DNA of 64,000 nt from Ashinkailepas kermadecensis. Its lineage: Eukaryota; Arthropoda; Thecostraca; Neolepadidae. Where the stretch lies: the NCBI GenBank assembly GCA_034440615.1, contig JAOTOM010002905.1:59481-123480 (forward strand). The letters run 5' to 3'. The notes below the pieces were generated by a model. That model was not told the DNA's origin and made no database searches. It saw nothing but the letters and a program-made list of their open reading frames with translations. Positions 51,789 through 63,894 of the stretch are shown here, in pieces. The position numbers and the translations under genes are program-made. The number at the start of each line of letters is the position of its first letter. Position 1 is the first letter of the stretch.

Positions 51789-51819
51789 GCGGACCGCCGA
51801 AAGTCCGGTCTGACACCGA

Positions 51820-53170
51820 GGATGGCGTGCACTCGTCTGTGCTGTGGAGCTGCTGAGGTCTGCTCTGAAGCTGCTGAGGCCAGTCCTGAGGCTGCTGAGG
51901 TCTGCTCTGAAGCTGCTGAGGTCTACCCTGTGGGGATGCTGAGGTCTGTCCTGATGCTGCTGAGGCCAGTCCTGAGACTGCTGAGGTCTACCCTGTGGGG
52001 ATGCTGAGGTCTGTCCTGATGCTGCTGAGGCCAGTCCTGAGGCTGCTGAGGTCTGCTCTGAAGCTGCTGAGGTATACCCTGTGGGGATGCTGAGGTCTGT
52101 CCTGATGCTGCTGAGGCCAGTCCTGAGACTGCTGGGGTCTACCCTGTGGGGATGCTGAGGTCTGTCCTGATGCTGCTGAGGTCTGTCCTGATGCTGCTGA
52201 GGCCAGTCCTGAGGCTGCTGAGGTCTGCTCTGAAGCTGCTGAGGTATACCCTGTGGGGATGCTGAGGCCAGTCCTGAGGCTGCTGAGGTCTGTCCTGATG
52301 CTGCTGAGGTCTGTCCTGATGCTGCTGAGGCCAGTCCTGAGGCTGCTGAGGTCTGCTCTGAAGCTGCTGAGGTATACCCTGTGGGGATGCTGAGGTCTGT
52401 CCTGATGCTGCTGAGGCCAGTCCTGAGACTGCTGGGGTCTACCCTGTGGGGATGCTGAGGTCTGTCCTGATGCTGCTGAGGCCAGTCCTGAGGCTGCTGA
52501 GGTCTGCTCTGAAGCTGCTGAGGTATACCCTGTGGGGATGCTGAGGCCAGTCCTGAGGCTGCTGAGGTCTGTTTGCTGCTGAGGTCTGTCCTGATGCTGC
52601 TGAGGCCAGTCCTGAGACTGCTGAGGTCTGCTCTGAAGCTGCTGAGGTATACCCTGTGGGGATGCTGAGGTCTGTCCTGATGCTGCTGAGGCCAGTCCTG
52701 AGACTGCTGGGGTCTACCCTGTGGGGATGCTGAGGTCTGTCCTGATGCTGCTGAGGTCTGTCCTGATGCTGCTGAGGCCAGTCCTGAGGCTGCTGAGGTC
52801 TGCTCTGAAGCTGCTGAGGTATACCCTGTGGGGATGCTGAGGCCAGTCCTGAGGCTGCTGAGGTCTGTCCTGATGCTGCTGAGGCCAGTCCTGAGACTGC
52901 TGAGGTCTACCCTGTGGGGATGCTGAGGTCTGTCCTGATGCTGCTGAGGTCTGTCCTGATGCTGCTGAGGCCAGTCCTGAGACTGCTGAGGTCTACCCTG
53001 TGGGGATGCTGAGGTCTGTCCCGATACTGCCGAGGTCTGCTCTGAAGCTGCTGAGGTCTACCCTGCAGGGATGCCGAGGTCTGCCCCGATGCTGCTAAGA
53101 CCAGTCCCGAGGATGTTGAGGTCTGCCCGGTCACCCGTGAAATTGCTGAGATCTGCTGTGCTGTGCTGCT
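51820..53170 (+). repeat. Tandem array downstream of the stop codon (3' UTR or flank)
   Basis: About 1.35 kb of nested units built from GCTGCTGAGG(T/C)C, TCTGCTCTGAAGCTGCTGAG and ACCCTGTGGGGATGCTGAGG in higher-order combinations. It begins ~30 bases after the TGA. No AATAAA was seen by eye between the stop and about 54 kb, so the transcript end is unknown. Confidence 0.93.
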
Positions 53171-54490
53171 GAGACATGCCACATGAGGATATGCTGAGGC
53201 GGGCAGCGGTCATCACCGCAAACACGACTGGTCAGCAATGGCCGTCTCTTCCAGCAGCTCCACTCTTTTCCAGCGTTCCTACTCACGCTGTGATGACTGT
53301 TAGCCATACCATATCTTCCTTAGGTCCCGGCTTTGTACCCCCTCCTCGGGGAGATTCCGGATTATACTGAGCAGGTGATGACGTCTTACCTCGACCTGTC
53401 GGCCAAAACCGCGTGCCGTGGCCGTTCTCAGAACTGCTCTGGTCTCCCATACTGGGAGCTGGCATCTGCGGGCTCGGTGGCGACTGTATCAGTTCCGTTC
53501 CACCGTGGCCGTTCTCAGAACTGCTCTGGTCTCCCATCTGCGGGCTCGGTGGCGACTGTATCAGTTCCGCTCCACCGTGCGTCGGGTCGCCTGCATGTAT
53601 CTTGCCATATTAACTGTAACGTTCCGGCGACTTGCGCCGGGCTCGCCAGTGCAGCCGTACGCTGCGCCCAGTGTTTCGTTCTGCTCGGTCTGTATAGTTG
53701 CGATCGCGCGGTGCCAACCAGCGGGCCGGCCGTGCAGCGGCCGCTCGGAAACTGCATTCGGCAGACATTATTCTGTGTAGATATTCATTTTGTTTTGGAT
53801 GTCATTTCTTTTAACTGTTCTGGACGTGTCGCTTATTTTGACCGTTGCTACGTGACGTGGCGACTCGCCCCGAACGACGCAGCTGTGCTACTGTTGTGTG
53901 CTCGCTGTGGTGTAAATGAGTTGTGTGTTGTGTTGGGTGCAAGTCACCATCGGGGGAGGTGCGGATGCATGCTGGCCCGGCAACATGTCGCGTATTTGAC
54001 GTTCGAAAAACCGCCAACGAATAGACACATTTTAAAAGAAATATAATGGGTATTGCGCTGATCATGCAGTGTTCTGACGTTCGCAAAAGCTGGGCTCCCA
54101 GTGTTATTTCGGAAATAGCTTGTTCGATAATATACATTTATTCTTCGTGAATAGCGACGAACCGAATAATGACACGATTAAGCCACAATCATAACAGAGT
54201 AATCATAATGCATTTGAAAGACACCGTAACAAGAAATATAAATACGCGCACATCCGCATACATAGACTACGCAAATACACTATGGTGAAAATGTGAACAC
54301 AATGCGTTCACTCTGAGTTATAAACACTAGCGGTACTGGAACATTCCACCGCTCTAACATCTGACTGGTTAGAGTGATCGAATCAACAGTACGGTGTGAA
54401 GATTTACAGCCTCATCCAGGTGACCGTGATGGCTCGCCACTCGCCTCCCGTTGTGGCGTAACGCCGCTGGCAGGAGAGTACAGCCAGGGA
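53170..54490. other. Downstream unique region
   Basis: Contains an 85-bp direct duplication (CGTTCTCAGAACTGCTCTGG at 53422 and 53510) and otherwise unique, AT-rich sequence toward 54.3 kb. No exon recognised. Confidence 0.5.
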
Positions 54491-54689
54491 CAGGGGGCGT
54501 CGCCACCGGGGGGGCAGGGGGGCAGTCGCCCCCCTGCCGTGAAACTGGGGGGGCGCCGCCCCCCCTGAAATTTGAGGAGGCCCCTATCCGCAAATGCACA
54601 GCAAAAAAAGGTGAGCAAGGAGGCCGACGGGACAGAATATCATGCTGTCAATGAGGCCTCAAGACTGACGAGGCCACCAGGAAATATAA

Positions 54690-57420
54690 TCAGGTCTCTA
54701 TAAGAGCGTAGAACAGAGATTGGGAGGAGGCCCCCAGGACGAAAAGGAGGCCCCATGACGAAAAGGAGGCCCCAAGACGTAGAACAGAGATTGGAAGGAG
54801 GCCTCCAGGACGAAAAGGAGGCCCCCGGGACGAAAAGGAGGCCCCCAGGACGAAAAGGAGGCCCAAAGACGTAGAACGGAGATTGGGAGGAGGCCCCCGG
54901 ACGAAAAGGAGGCCCCCAGGACGAAAAGGAGACCACATGACGAAAAGGATGCACCCAAGGACGAAAAGGAGGCCCCAAGACGTAGAACAGAGATTGGGAG
55001 GAGGCCCCCCAGGACGAAAAGGAGGCCCCCCGGGACGAAAAGGAGGCCCCAGGACGAAAGGGAGGCACCAAGACGTAGAACAGAGATTGGGAGGAGGCCC
55101 CCAGGACGAAAAGGAGACCCCAGGACGAAAAGGATGCACCCAAGGACGAAAAGGAGGCCCCAAGACGTAGAACAGAGATTGGGAGGAGGCCCCCAGGACG
55201 AAAAGGAGGCCCCCGGGACGAAAAGGAGGCCCCAGGACGAAAAGGAAGGCACCAAGACGTAGAACAGAGATTGGGAGGAGGCCCCCAGGACGAAAAGGAG
55301 GCCCCCAGGACGAAAAGGAGGCCCCCAGGACGAAAAGGAGGCTCCCAGGACGAAAAGGAGGCCCCCAGGACGAAAAACGCAGTCCATGCGCCCCTACCTC
55401 CAACAATCAACCAGCCAACCCCAGGACGAAAAGGATGCACCAAAGGACGAAAAGGATGCCCCCAAGACGTAGAACAGAGATTTGGATGAGGTCCCCAGGA
55501 CGAAAATGAGGCCCCCAGGGCGAAAAGCAGGCCCCTAAGACGTAGAACAGAGATTGTGAGGTGGCCCCCACGACGAAAAGGAGGCCCCCAGGACGAAAAG
55601 GATGCCCCAGAACGCAAAGGAATCCCCCAAGACGTAGAACAGAGATTGGGATGAGGTCCCCAGGACGAAAAGGAGGCCCCCAGGACGAAAAGGAGGCCAC
55701 CAGGACGAAAAGGAGGCCCCTAAGACGTAGAACAGAGATTGTGAGGTGGCCCCCAGGACGAAAAGGAGGCCCCCAGGACGAAAAGGATGCCCCCAGGACG
55801 AAAAGGATGCCCCAGAACGCAAAGGAAGCCCCCCAATACGTAGAACAGAGATTGGGAGGAGGCCCCCAGGACTAAAAGGAGGCCCCAGGACGAAAAGGAG
55901 GCACCTAGAACGAAAAGGATGCACCCAAGGACGAAAAGGAGGCCCCAAGACGTAGAACAGAGATTGGGAGGAGGCCCCCAGGACGAAAAGGAGGCCCCCG
56001 GGACGAAAAGGAGGCCCCAGGACGAAAGGGAGGCACCAAGACGTAGAACACAGATTGGGAGGATGCCCCCAGGACGAAAAGGAGACCCCAGGACGAAAAG
56101 GATGCACCCAAGAACGAAAAGGAGGCCCCAAGACGTAGAACAGAGATTGGGAGGAGGCCCCCAGGACGAAAAGGAGGCCCCCGGGACGAAAAGGAGGCCC
56201 CAGGACGAAAAGGAAGGCACCAAGACGTAGAACAGAGATTGGGAGGAGGCCCCCAGGACGAAAAGGAGGCCCCCAGGACGAAAAGGAGGCCCCTAGAACG
56301 AAAAGGATGCACCCAAGGACGAAAAGGAGGCCCCAAGACGTAGAACAGAGATTGGGAGGAGGCCCCCCAGGACGAAAAGGAGGCCCCCGGGACGAAAAGG
56401 AGGCCCCAGGACGAAAGGGAGGCACCAAGACGTAGAACACAGATTGGGAGGATGCCCCCCAGGACGAAAAGGAGACCCCAGGACGAAAAGGATGCACCCA
56501 AGAACGAAAAGGAGGCCCCAAGACGTAGAACAGAGATTGGGAGGAGGCCCCCAGGACGAAAAGGAGGCCCCCGGGACGAAAAGGAGGCCCCAGGACGAAA
56601 AGGAAGGCACCAAGACGTAGAACAGAGATTGGGAGGAGGCCCCCAGGACGAAAAGGAGGCCCCCAGGACGAAAAGGAGGCCCCCAGGACGAAAAAAGGAG
56701 GCTCCCAGGACGAAAAGGAGGCCCCCAGGACGAAAGACGCAGTCCATGCGCCCCTACACTCCAACAATCAACCAACCAACCCCAGGACGAAAAGGATGCA
56801 CCAAAGGACGAAAAGGATGCCCCCAAGACGTAGAACAGAGATTTGGATGAGGTCCCCCAGGACGAAAAGGAGGCCCCCAGGACGAAAAGGAGGCCCCTAA
56901 GACGTAGAACAGAGATTGTGAGGTGGCCCCCACGACGAAAAGGAGGCCCCCAGGACGAAAAGGATGCCCCAGAACGCAAAGGAATCCCCCAAGACGTAGA
57001 ACAGAGATTGGGATGAGGTCCCCAGGACGAAAAGGAGGCCCCCAGGACGAAAAGGAGGCCACCAGGACGAAAAGGAGGCCCCTAAGACGTAGAACAGAGA
57101 TTGTGAGGTGGCCCCCAGGACGAAAAGGAGGCCCCCAGGACGAAAAGGATGCCCCCAGGACGAAAAGGATGCCCCAGAACGCAAAGGAAGCCCCCAATAC
57201 GTAGAACAGAGATTGGGAGGAGGCCCCCAGGACTAAAAAGTAGGCCCCAGGACGAAAAGGAGGCATCTAGAACGAAAAGGATGCAGCCAAGGACGAAAAG
57301 GAGGCCCCTAAGACGTAGAACAGAGATAGGAAGGTAGCCCCCAGGACGAAAAGGAGGCCCCAGGACGAGAAGGAGACCCCAGCACGAAAAGGAGGCCCTC
57401 AGGACGGAAAGGATGCCACC
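54690..57420. repeat. Satellite-like array of AGGAGGCCCCCAGGACGAAA units with higher-order structure
   Basis: About 21-bp core units AGGAGGCCCCCAGGACGAAA plus A are grouped between copies of AAGACGTAGAACAGAGATTG. About 54950-55960 and 56310-57320 are copies of each other, 1360 bases apart. Long minus-strand ORFs here (e.g. 55535-56767) are repeat artefacts. Confidence 0.95.
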
Positions 57421-58030
57421 GAGACGGGCAAGAAGCCACCCAGGTTAGACGAAAAGGCTTCCGATGGGTGGCAGGATATTCTTAAGTTGGATATTCTTAA
57501 GTTGGAAAACGAGGCCCCCAAGACGGAAGAGGATGCCCCTGCAATATAAAATTAAGACCTGATAGGGGAGACTTCTCCGGACGCAATAGGGGCCCCAAGA
57601 CGGATAAGAAGGTCTCCGCAGGAATGAGAGAAGGCCACCGAGACCAGCCAGATGAGGCCCATATTTTGGAAGAGGAGGAACCTGGAAGAGAAAATCTAGG
57701 ACTAGGACGCAAAAGCACCCTGCTCAGGACGGAAAGGATGCCACCGAGACGGGCAAGAAGCCACCCAGGTTAGACGAAAAGGCTTCCGATGGGCGGCAGG
57801 ATATTCTTAAGTTGGAAAACGAGGCCCCCAAGACGGAAGAGGATGCCCCTGCAATATAAAATTAAGACCTGATAGGGGAGACTTCTCCGGACGCAATAGG
57901 GGCCCCAAGACGGATAAGAAGGTCTCCGCAGGAATGAGAGAAGGCCACCGAGACCAACCAGATGAGGCCCATATTTTGGAAGAGGAGGAACCTGGAAGAG
58001 AAAATCTAGGACTAGGACGCAAAAGCGCCC
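57401..58030. repeat. Tandem duplication, 325-bp period
   Basis: AGGACGGAAAGGATGCCACC starts near-identical copies at 57401 and 57726, including GGCTTCCGATGGG(T/C)GGCAGG and TTCTCCGGACGCAATAGGGG. Confidence 0.92.
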
Positions 58031-59985
58031 TGCTAAGAGGATAATGAGGCTCCAGACACAGATAAGGAGGCCCCCATGACGTGAGAGGAGGCCCCTAATT
58101 TGAAAAAGGAGTCACCTAGGAGAGGGTAGGAGTCCCCAGAAATCAAGAGAGTGTCAAAAGTGGCACGGAGGCAACCAGGATTGCAAAAGAGGCTCCAACA
58201 CCGGAAAGGAGGCCCCAGAATATGAGAGGAGGCCCTAAGACGGAAAAGGAAGCCATTGGATATGAGATGAGGTTTCGGAGACGCAAAAGCAGGCCCCAAA
58301 CGGGTGAGGTTCCACCGAGATAGAAAATGATGATCCAGAGACGTGGCAGGAGGCACCTAATTCGGAAGAGAACGGCACAAGATTGGAAATGAGACCCCAT
58401 GATGAACGAGGAGGCCCCTAAAATAGGAGAGAAAGGCCATTGGATACGAGAGATGGCTCCCAAGCGGAAAAGAAGGCTCGAAGACGGATAAGAAGGTCCC
58501 CGGGAAATAACAAGGCCACTAAGATAGGAAAGGTTGCCAGTAATTTGGCAGAGGAGGCGCCTGGGAGAGAAGAGGAGTCCACCAGAAGATAAGAGACCAC
58601 CCCTAAGATGGGTAAAGATCGAATCCAGAGCGCAGAGCAGGAGAACGCAGAGCAGGAGGCCCCCAAGACGTGAGAGGAGGCCCCTAATTTGAAAAAGAAG
58701 GCCTCTAGAAGAGAAATGAGGAACCTGCCGGACTCGAGAAGGAGTAGGTCTCCAGGACCAAATGAGGACCCGAAGACTGGAAAGAGTTCCCAGGGAATGA
58801 GAGGAGGCCCTTAGGATGGGAGTGATAGCAGGTATGGAAGGAGGTGAGGTTTCCAAAATTGAAGATCCCTCAAGACGGGTAAGGCTTTGCCAGGATAAAG
58901 GAGGAGGCACACGAGGCGTGGCAAGAGGCCCCTAATTTGGCAGAGAATGCCCCTCGAAGATGAGAGGAAGCCCCATGCCATGTTAAAGGGGCCCCAGAAT
59001 GCAAGAGGAGGCCCTCCAAGACGGGAGAGGAGGGTAGGACACACAAGGAGACATCGAAAACCGGTAAAAAGGCTCTAGGAAATGAGACGACGCGACAGGA
59101 GGCCTAAAATTTGCAAGAAGAACCCCCTAAGAAGTAGTAAGAGTCGAGTCTGGGTATTTTAAAATCAAGATATGGGTCCCAAAAGATCCGGCCGGGGCCC
59201 CCGCAAATTACGCTGAGCCTGGGGTACCAAAAATTCACGCCCGGACCACGAAAATCATGCCAGGGGCACAACAGGTCGTACCGTGCCCCAACAGTCTCAT
59301 TGGGACCAAAACAAATGAAGCCGGAGCAACGAAGAACAATCCGGACATGGATAATCACTCTGGGGGCCCAACAATGACGCCAAAAGCCTCCAAAACGCAT
59401 TGGACCCCCAAAAAGTGTCGAGGCCGCTATAGCTCGCGCTAGGGATCCAAGAAAATAACGTCGGGGCCCAAAAGATCACATTGGACCCAAAAAGGTCGCG
59501 TCGCAGCCCTTGAAAATCACACTGGAGGCCCAGAAGGTCGCGCCGGGGCCCCAAAAGTTGCAGCTGCCCTCAAAATCAATTTTAACCGGAATGTCACTCT
59601 GGGACAAAAAAAAACTCCTTCAGTGGCCGCAGTGCTATATCAAAGGGGCAAATGCCCCCTCCATCCTGAGAGGGATAAGCTCCCAAGAATCATGTCGGGG
59701 CCTCAAAAATCGCGCTGGTGCCACCAAAATTCGCGTCGGTCCACCAGAATTCGCGTATGGGTCTCCAAATAAATACGGCGAGCCCCGGAAAACTCGCTCC
59801 GAGGCCCGAAAAATTGCGACAGGAACCGCCAAAATCGCGTTGGGGCCACAGCTAAATACAACGCATCGCACAAACTCGAACCGGGCTCCCCAAATATCGC
59901 GCTTGGGACCCACAATTCCCATCGGTAGTCCCGTCGAGGCTCTAAAAAATTGCCCTCTAGGGCCACACGTAAGCACAGTGTGACC
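58030..59985. repeat. Degenerate continuation of the 20-35-bp repeat field
   Basis: Words such as AGGAGGCCCC, GGGGCCC and AAAATCGCG recur every 25-35 bases with strong divergence, suggesting an old, decayed version of the neighbouring satellite. No gene seen. Confidence 0.7.
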
Positions 59986-62000
59986 ACAAACACAAACACA
60001 AATCAAGCTGGAGCCCTCCAAAATAAGGATGGATTCCAACAACTAAATGCCCAGGTAAAAAAATGGCTCTGGAGCACCGAACATATTATCAGATGCCTTC
60101 ACAAATTGCGTACGGCACCGAAAAACAAACCGGATCTCGAACAATCGAGGTGGGATACAAAAACATGGCGCCAAGGGCTCGAGAAATCAGGCCGGGATTC
60201 GGACTTTAAAAAAAATCAGAAAAGTTTCACAAAATCATATTGAGCCCAGAAAACTGGGGTTGGGTCTCCGGAACCACGCGCCTGGGTGCGATAAGCCACT
60301 CTGGGACCTAGAAACATCGTACCGAAGCCCCAAAATTGTACTTGGGCCCCACAAGTGTGCGTCAGAAGCCCAAAATAAACACATCGGGACCCTAAGAGCA
60401 CAACGGGGGCCGAAAAATACAACTGACCCTCCAAAGCGCACAGTCTCACAAAAAGCGACAGGGCCTTAACACATGCGTTGCAGCCATAGATATACATACC
60501 GGGAGGTCTAAAAATACACCGGAAGCTCTCAAGGCACACAGGGGTCATGATAACGCACAATAGCCTGAAAAGATGGCTGGGGCCGCAAAAGGCAACATGG
60601 TTCCAAAGCAAACAAAAAGACCGGCGCTAAATAAACACATCGGGATCTTCGAAAACGCCGACACGTCAAAAAATTACTCGGTGCACAAAAATTCAACAAA
60701 CCCTAAAACGAGCAGGGGGTTCGAAAATGCTTTAGGCCCCTAACAAAAATGGATTGGAGCCATAATACACAATCATAGACCAAGAAAGACGCAACGAGTC
60801 CAAAAAGAACGCCAAGGCTTGGCCTCGGTTCGGTATCCAATCTGGGAGGATAGCAGCAAAGATATGAAGTGCATCAAAGCTCAGCGGAAACCGCATTTCA
60901 TAACTACCAGAAAATGTGGGAAGTAGGAAACTAATGATCGAATTTAATCAATCGACTTTTCGAAGCGAACGCCCATGCGAATCATTCCATCACGCCAAAT
61001 ATGGCGCAAGTCTATCATGTGGCAGCAATTAGCAAAACGCAGAAGGCCTAGCAGAAACCATAGCATCGCACGAAGTGTGGCGAATGCACCGAATACGAAA
61101 ATGGGTGTGCACTGACGTTGCCGTCGTGGCGACCGGGTGTTATGAACTGGAATGCCTGAAATTGTAAAATTTTGTATTTTAAAGTGGTGGGTAATACATT
61201 TTACTTTGAAGTTATGGGCCTAATACATCTTCTAAACCCTGCTCGTTTTAGGGCCTTGTTGTGTTTTTTTTTGTGCACCGAGTATTTTTTACGTGTCTGG
61301 GCGTTTTCGAAGATCCCGATGTGTTTATCTAGCTCCCGGTCGTTTTGTACGTTTTGGAACCATGTTGCCTTTTGTGGCCCCAGCCTCTTTTCCAGGCCCT
61401 TGTGCGTTCTCATGGCCCCTGTGCGCCTTGCGAGCTTGCAGTGTATTTTTCTTAGAGCTCCCGGTATGTTTATTTAGGGCTGCAACGCATGTTTTAAGGC
61501 CCTATCGCTTTTTGGCAGACTCTGTGCGCTTTGGAGGGCTAGTTGTACTTTCTGGCACCGTTGTACTCTTAGGGTCCCGCTGTGTATATTTGGGGCTTCT
61601 GACGCACATTTGTGGGGCCCCAGTATGATTTTGGGGCTTCGGTGCGATTTTGTCTGGGTCCCAGCGCGACTTATCGCGCCCAGGCGCGTGGTTCCGGAGA
61701 CCCAATGCCAGCTTTCTGGGCTCAACGCGATTTGTGTGGATCTTTTCTGTTTTTTTTTTTAAAGTCCGGATCCCGGCCTGATTTTCGAACCTCTGACGCC
61801 ATGTTTTTGTATCCCACCTCGATTTTTCGAGATCCGGTATGCTTTTCGGTGTCATACGCAATTTTAGAAGGCATCTGGAAAAAAATATTCGGTGAAACAG
61901 AGCCATTTTTGCTGACCCGGACATTTATTTGTTGGAATCTCTCCTTTTCTGGAGGGCTCCAGCTTGATTTTTTGGGATACCGATCCGGGTTTGTGGTATA
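59985..62000. repeat. Large imperfect inverted repeat (arms about 0.77 kb, spacer about 0.47 kb)
   Basis: Left arm 59985-60745 and reverse complement of right arm 61215-62000 share long stretches, e.g. AATCAAGCTGGAGCCCTCC, GAGGTGGGATACAAAAACAT, TCTCCGGAACCACGCGCCTG and TAAACACATCGGGATCTTCG. Mirrored open frames (60216-60611 minus, 61172-61477 plus) are a by-product. The 60745-61215 spacer is unique. Confidence 0.9.
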
Positions 62001-62455
62001 CGTGTAATTTCAGCAGTGTGAGGTAACTTATCAAGGGATACCAAAAGAAAACCTTAGAACTGAGTGGTGGAGTTAGGGTTGAAATCCGACCAATCAGAAA
62101 CCATAGTGGTAGATTAGGCCCCTCCACAGGACAATTTAGTTGATGACTAATTATATTATGTCGAAATGTACCCTTTGACAAAATAGCGGTCGAAATCCAA
62201 GGACTTTTTAATGGTCGTAGGTGCCCCCCCCTCTCCCTGCAAATCCGTTTGCCCCCTCCTGCTTGACGCAAATATAGGCACTCCACTGGTCCCTCAATAA
62301 TTTTCCGAAACATACGCCCATGGGGAAAAGCCAACATTGAGGGGACAAATTACCCCTCATAAGCATACAATACAACATCCATGCCCCATATGAAATGGAA
62401 TGAGTGATGTTTTTAAATGCATTTTCTTCCAAAAACTTCTTTTCTGTTATTACAG

Positions 62456-62568
62456 CCTGCATGATTAGAGCTTCCCAGCTTCCATACCTTCTCAACGTCA
62501 TTTACAAAACGGTACAGCACAGCGAAAACGATGGGCGTGACGGCGTGGAATTTGAAGGCTTGGATTAT
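62456..62568 (+). CDS. Possible unassigned exon (113 bp)
   Basis: Acceptor TTTTCTGTTATTACAG and donor TAT|GTATGT enclose an open segment reading MIRASQLPYLLNVIYKT and GRDGVEFEGLDY, phase 1 to phase 0. It is neither GC-rich nor repetitive, unlike its surroundings. I do not recognise the protein. It could be an exon of a neighbouring gene or a captured fragment inside a mobile element. Confidence 0.3.
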
Positions 62569-62639
62569 GTATGTACTGACATTGTTGCATTGTTGCATTG
62601 TCATTTATGCATTGGTGTTCAATGCTTGTTCTTGCCGTG

Positions 62640-63200
62640 AATTTATTCGCTGAGGATATATTTTAGCTCGTGTGACAGTTGCCTTGCAGCCAGCACCAAA
62701 TGTTATAAAAATAAACAAATTCCTAAGATTACGCTAAAAAACCAATGCAATCCACTTCTCGTTGTCACCTTTACGAAATTGTCGTCCTTGGACTGAGAAA
62801 TGGTCGTTCAAGCTTTGCTTATGACATCAAGCTGGTGGGAATAAATAACAGTAGTGATGAATCTAGCTATATTCAGTTAGACTTGGAGGACTTAAAAGTG
62901 GGTTGATCAATGGGAGATATCTGTAAGATATGCTTAGCACCAGCCCCGCCAGCTCGCTGCAATCTAGAGGCCAGCGGGAAGATTCGAGAAAGCATTGAGA
63001 CGATGGTTTGTTTTGGCACTTATGTATTTATCCAAATATTACTTATTTATACCCTGGTATGGCCCAGTTTTCAGCGAAAATGATTAGTGCTATTACGTTT
63101 TGAGTAAATGATGCACCATGCCAAGAACAAACAAAAACCAATATGAAATCATGTTCCCCATCCTCGAACCATAGTATAAGAGCCTAAAAACAATATGAGA
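62640..63200. other. Unique AT-rich region
   Basis: No gene, RNA or repeat recognised. Confidence 0.5.
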
Positions 63201-63834
63201 CCCTAACACAATGGAGGCCCCTTTCGGGGAACAGGAGGCCCCCTTCCGACCTTGCCCCCCTGGGAGAATTTCGTGGCGACGCCACTGGCCTCCAGTCCTG
63301 GCCTTACATCCTTATGCCTTTATTCTTGCATCAATTTCAATCGGGGTTTCTTATGGGGGCAGTTCCCCACATATTGTTCGCCTAGTTATAATCATACATT
63401 GCGATGGACACACTAATAGCTCCAACATGTGTGGATGAATACAAATATAATTATATATATAATAGAATAGTAATCCCTAGTCAAGTATTTTGCTCGATAA
63501 ATATGCTGGAAACTGAAAGAATTTGTGTCATGAGCATCTAGGACCATTCAGGATACAACGCAGTAGATGAACTGTGCTGGTCCAGGAGTCGTGTAGCAGC
63601 GAAATACCGGCTGGCGTGTCAACGGTCTCGTGAGCTGGAGTCACTGACCGGGTGTGAGCGGCGCATGTCCCACAGGTCCATGATCTGCGTGGTGAAAGCG
63701 TCCCAGATGTAGTTTGCATCAGGCGGCGCGGTCTCGCGGGGTTACTAATGGCGTGGCAAATTTGCTGCACCACGGCCATCATCCAGTTTTGACTCCTCTG
63801 CCCAACATGCACCACGTCAGTCGGTTGCATATAT

Positions 63835-63837
<3 letters not shown>

Positions 63838-63891
<54 letters not shown>
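63838..63891. repeat. (TA)n microsatellite
   Basis: About 27 perfect TA dinucleotides. Confidence 0.99.

Positions 63892-63894
<3 letters not shown>

Larger units (their letters stand above)
54491..63287. mobile_element. Possible hAT-like element bounded by CAG(T/G)GGCGTCGCCAC termini
   Basis: Left CAGGGGGCGTCGCCACC at 54491 and, in reverse at 63287, CAGTGGCGTCGCCACG, both followed by G-runs with GGGGGGCA. Such CAGNGGCGNNGCCA ends are typical of some hAT families. No 8-bp target duplication is visible (GCCAGGGA left, GCCTCCAG right) and no transposase, so these may be two separate insertions. Confidence 0.35.

Noticed and set aside
54640..57266. Minus-strand ORFs up to 410 residues (FSSWGPPFRPG-like repeats)
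   Set aside because: Translations of the AGGAGGCCCCCAGGACG satellite; several overlapping frames are equally open and no conserved domain is visible.
63528..63830. Minus-strand 100-residue ORF near the right end
   Set aside because: No domain recognised; an apparent better continuation needs a frameshift, so at most a decayed mobile-element fragment.
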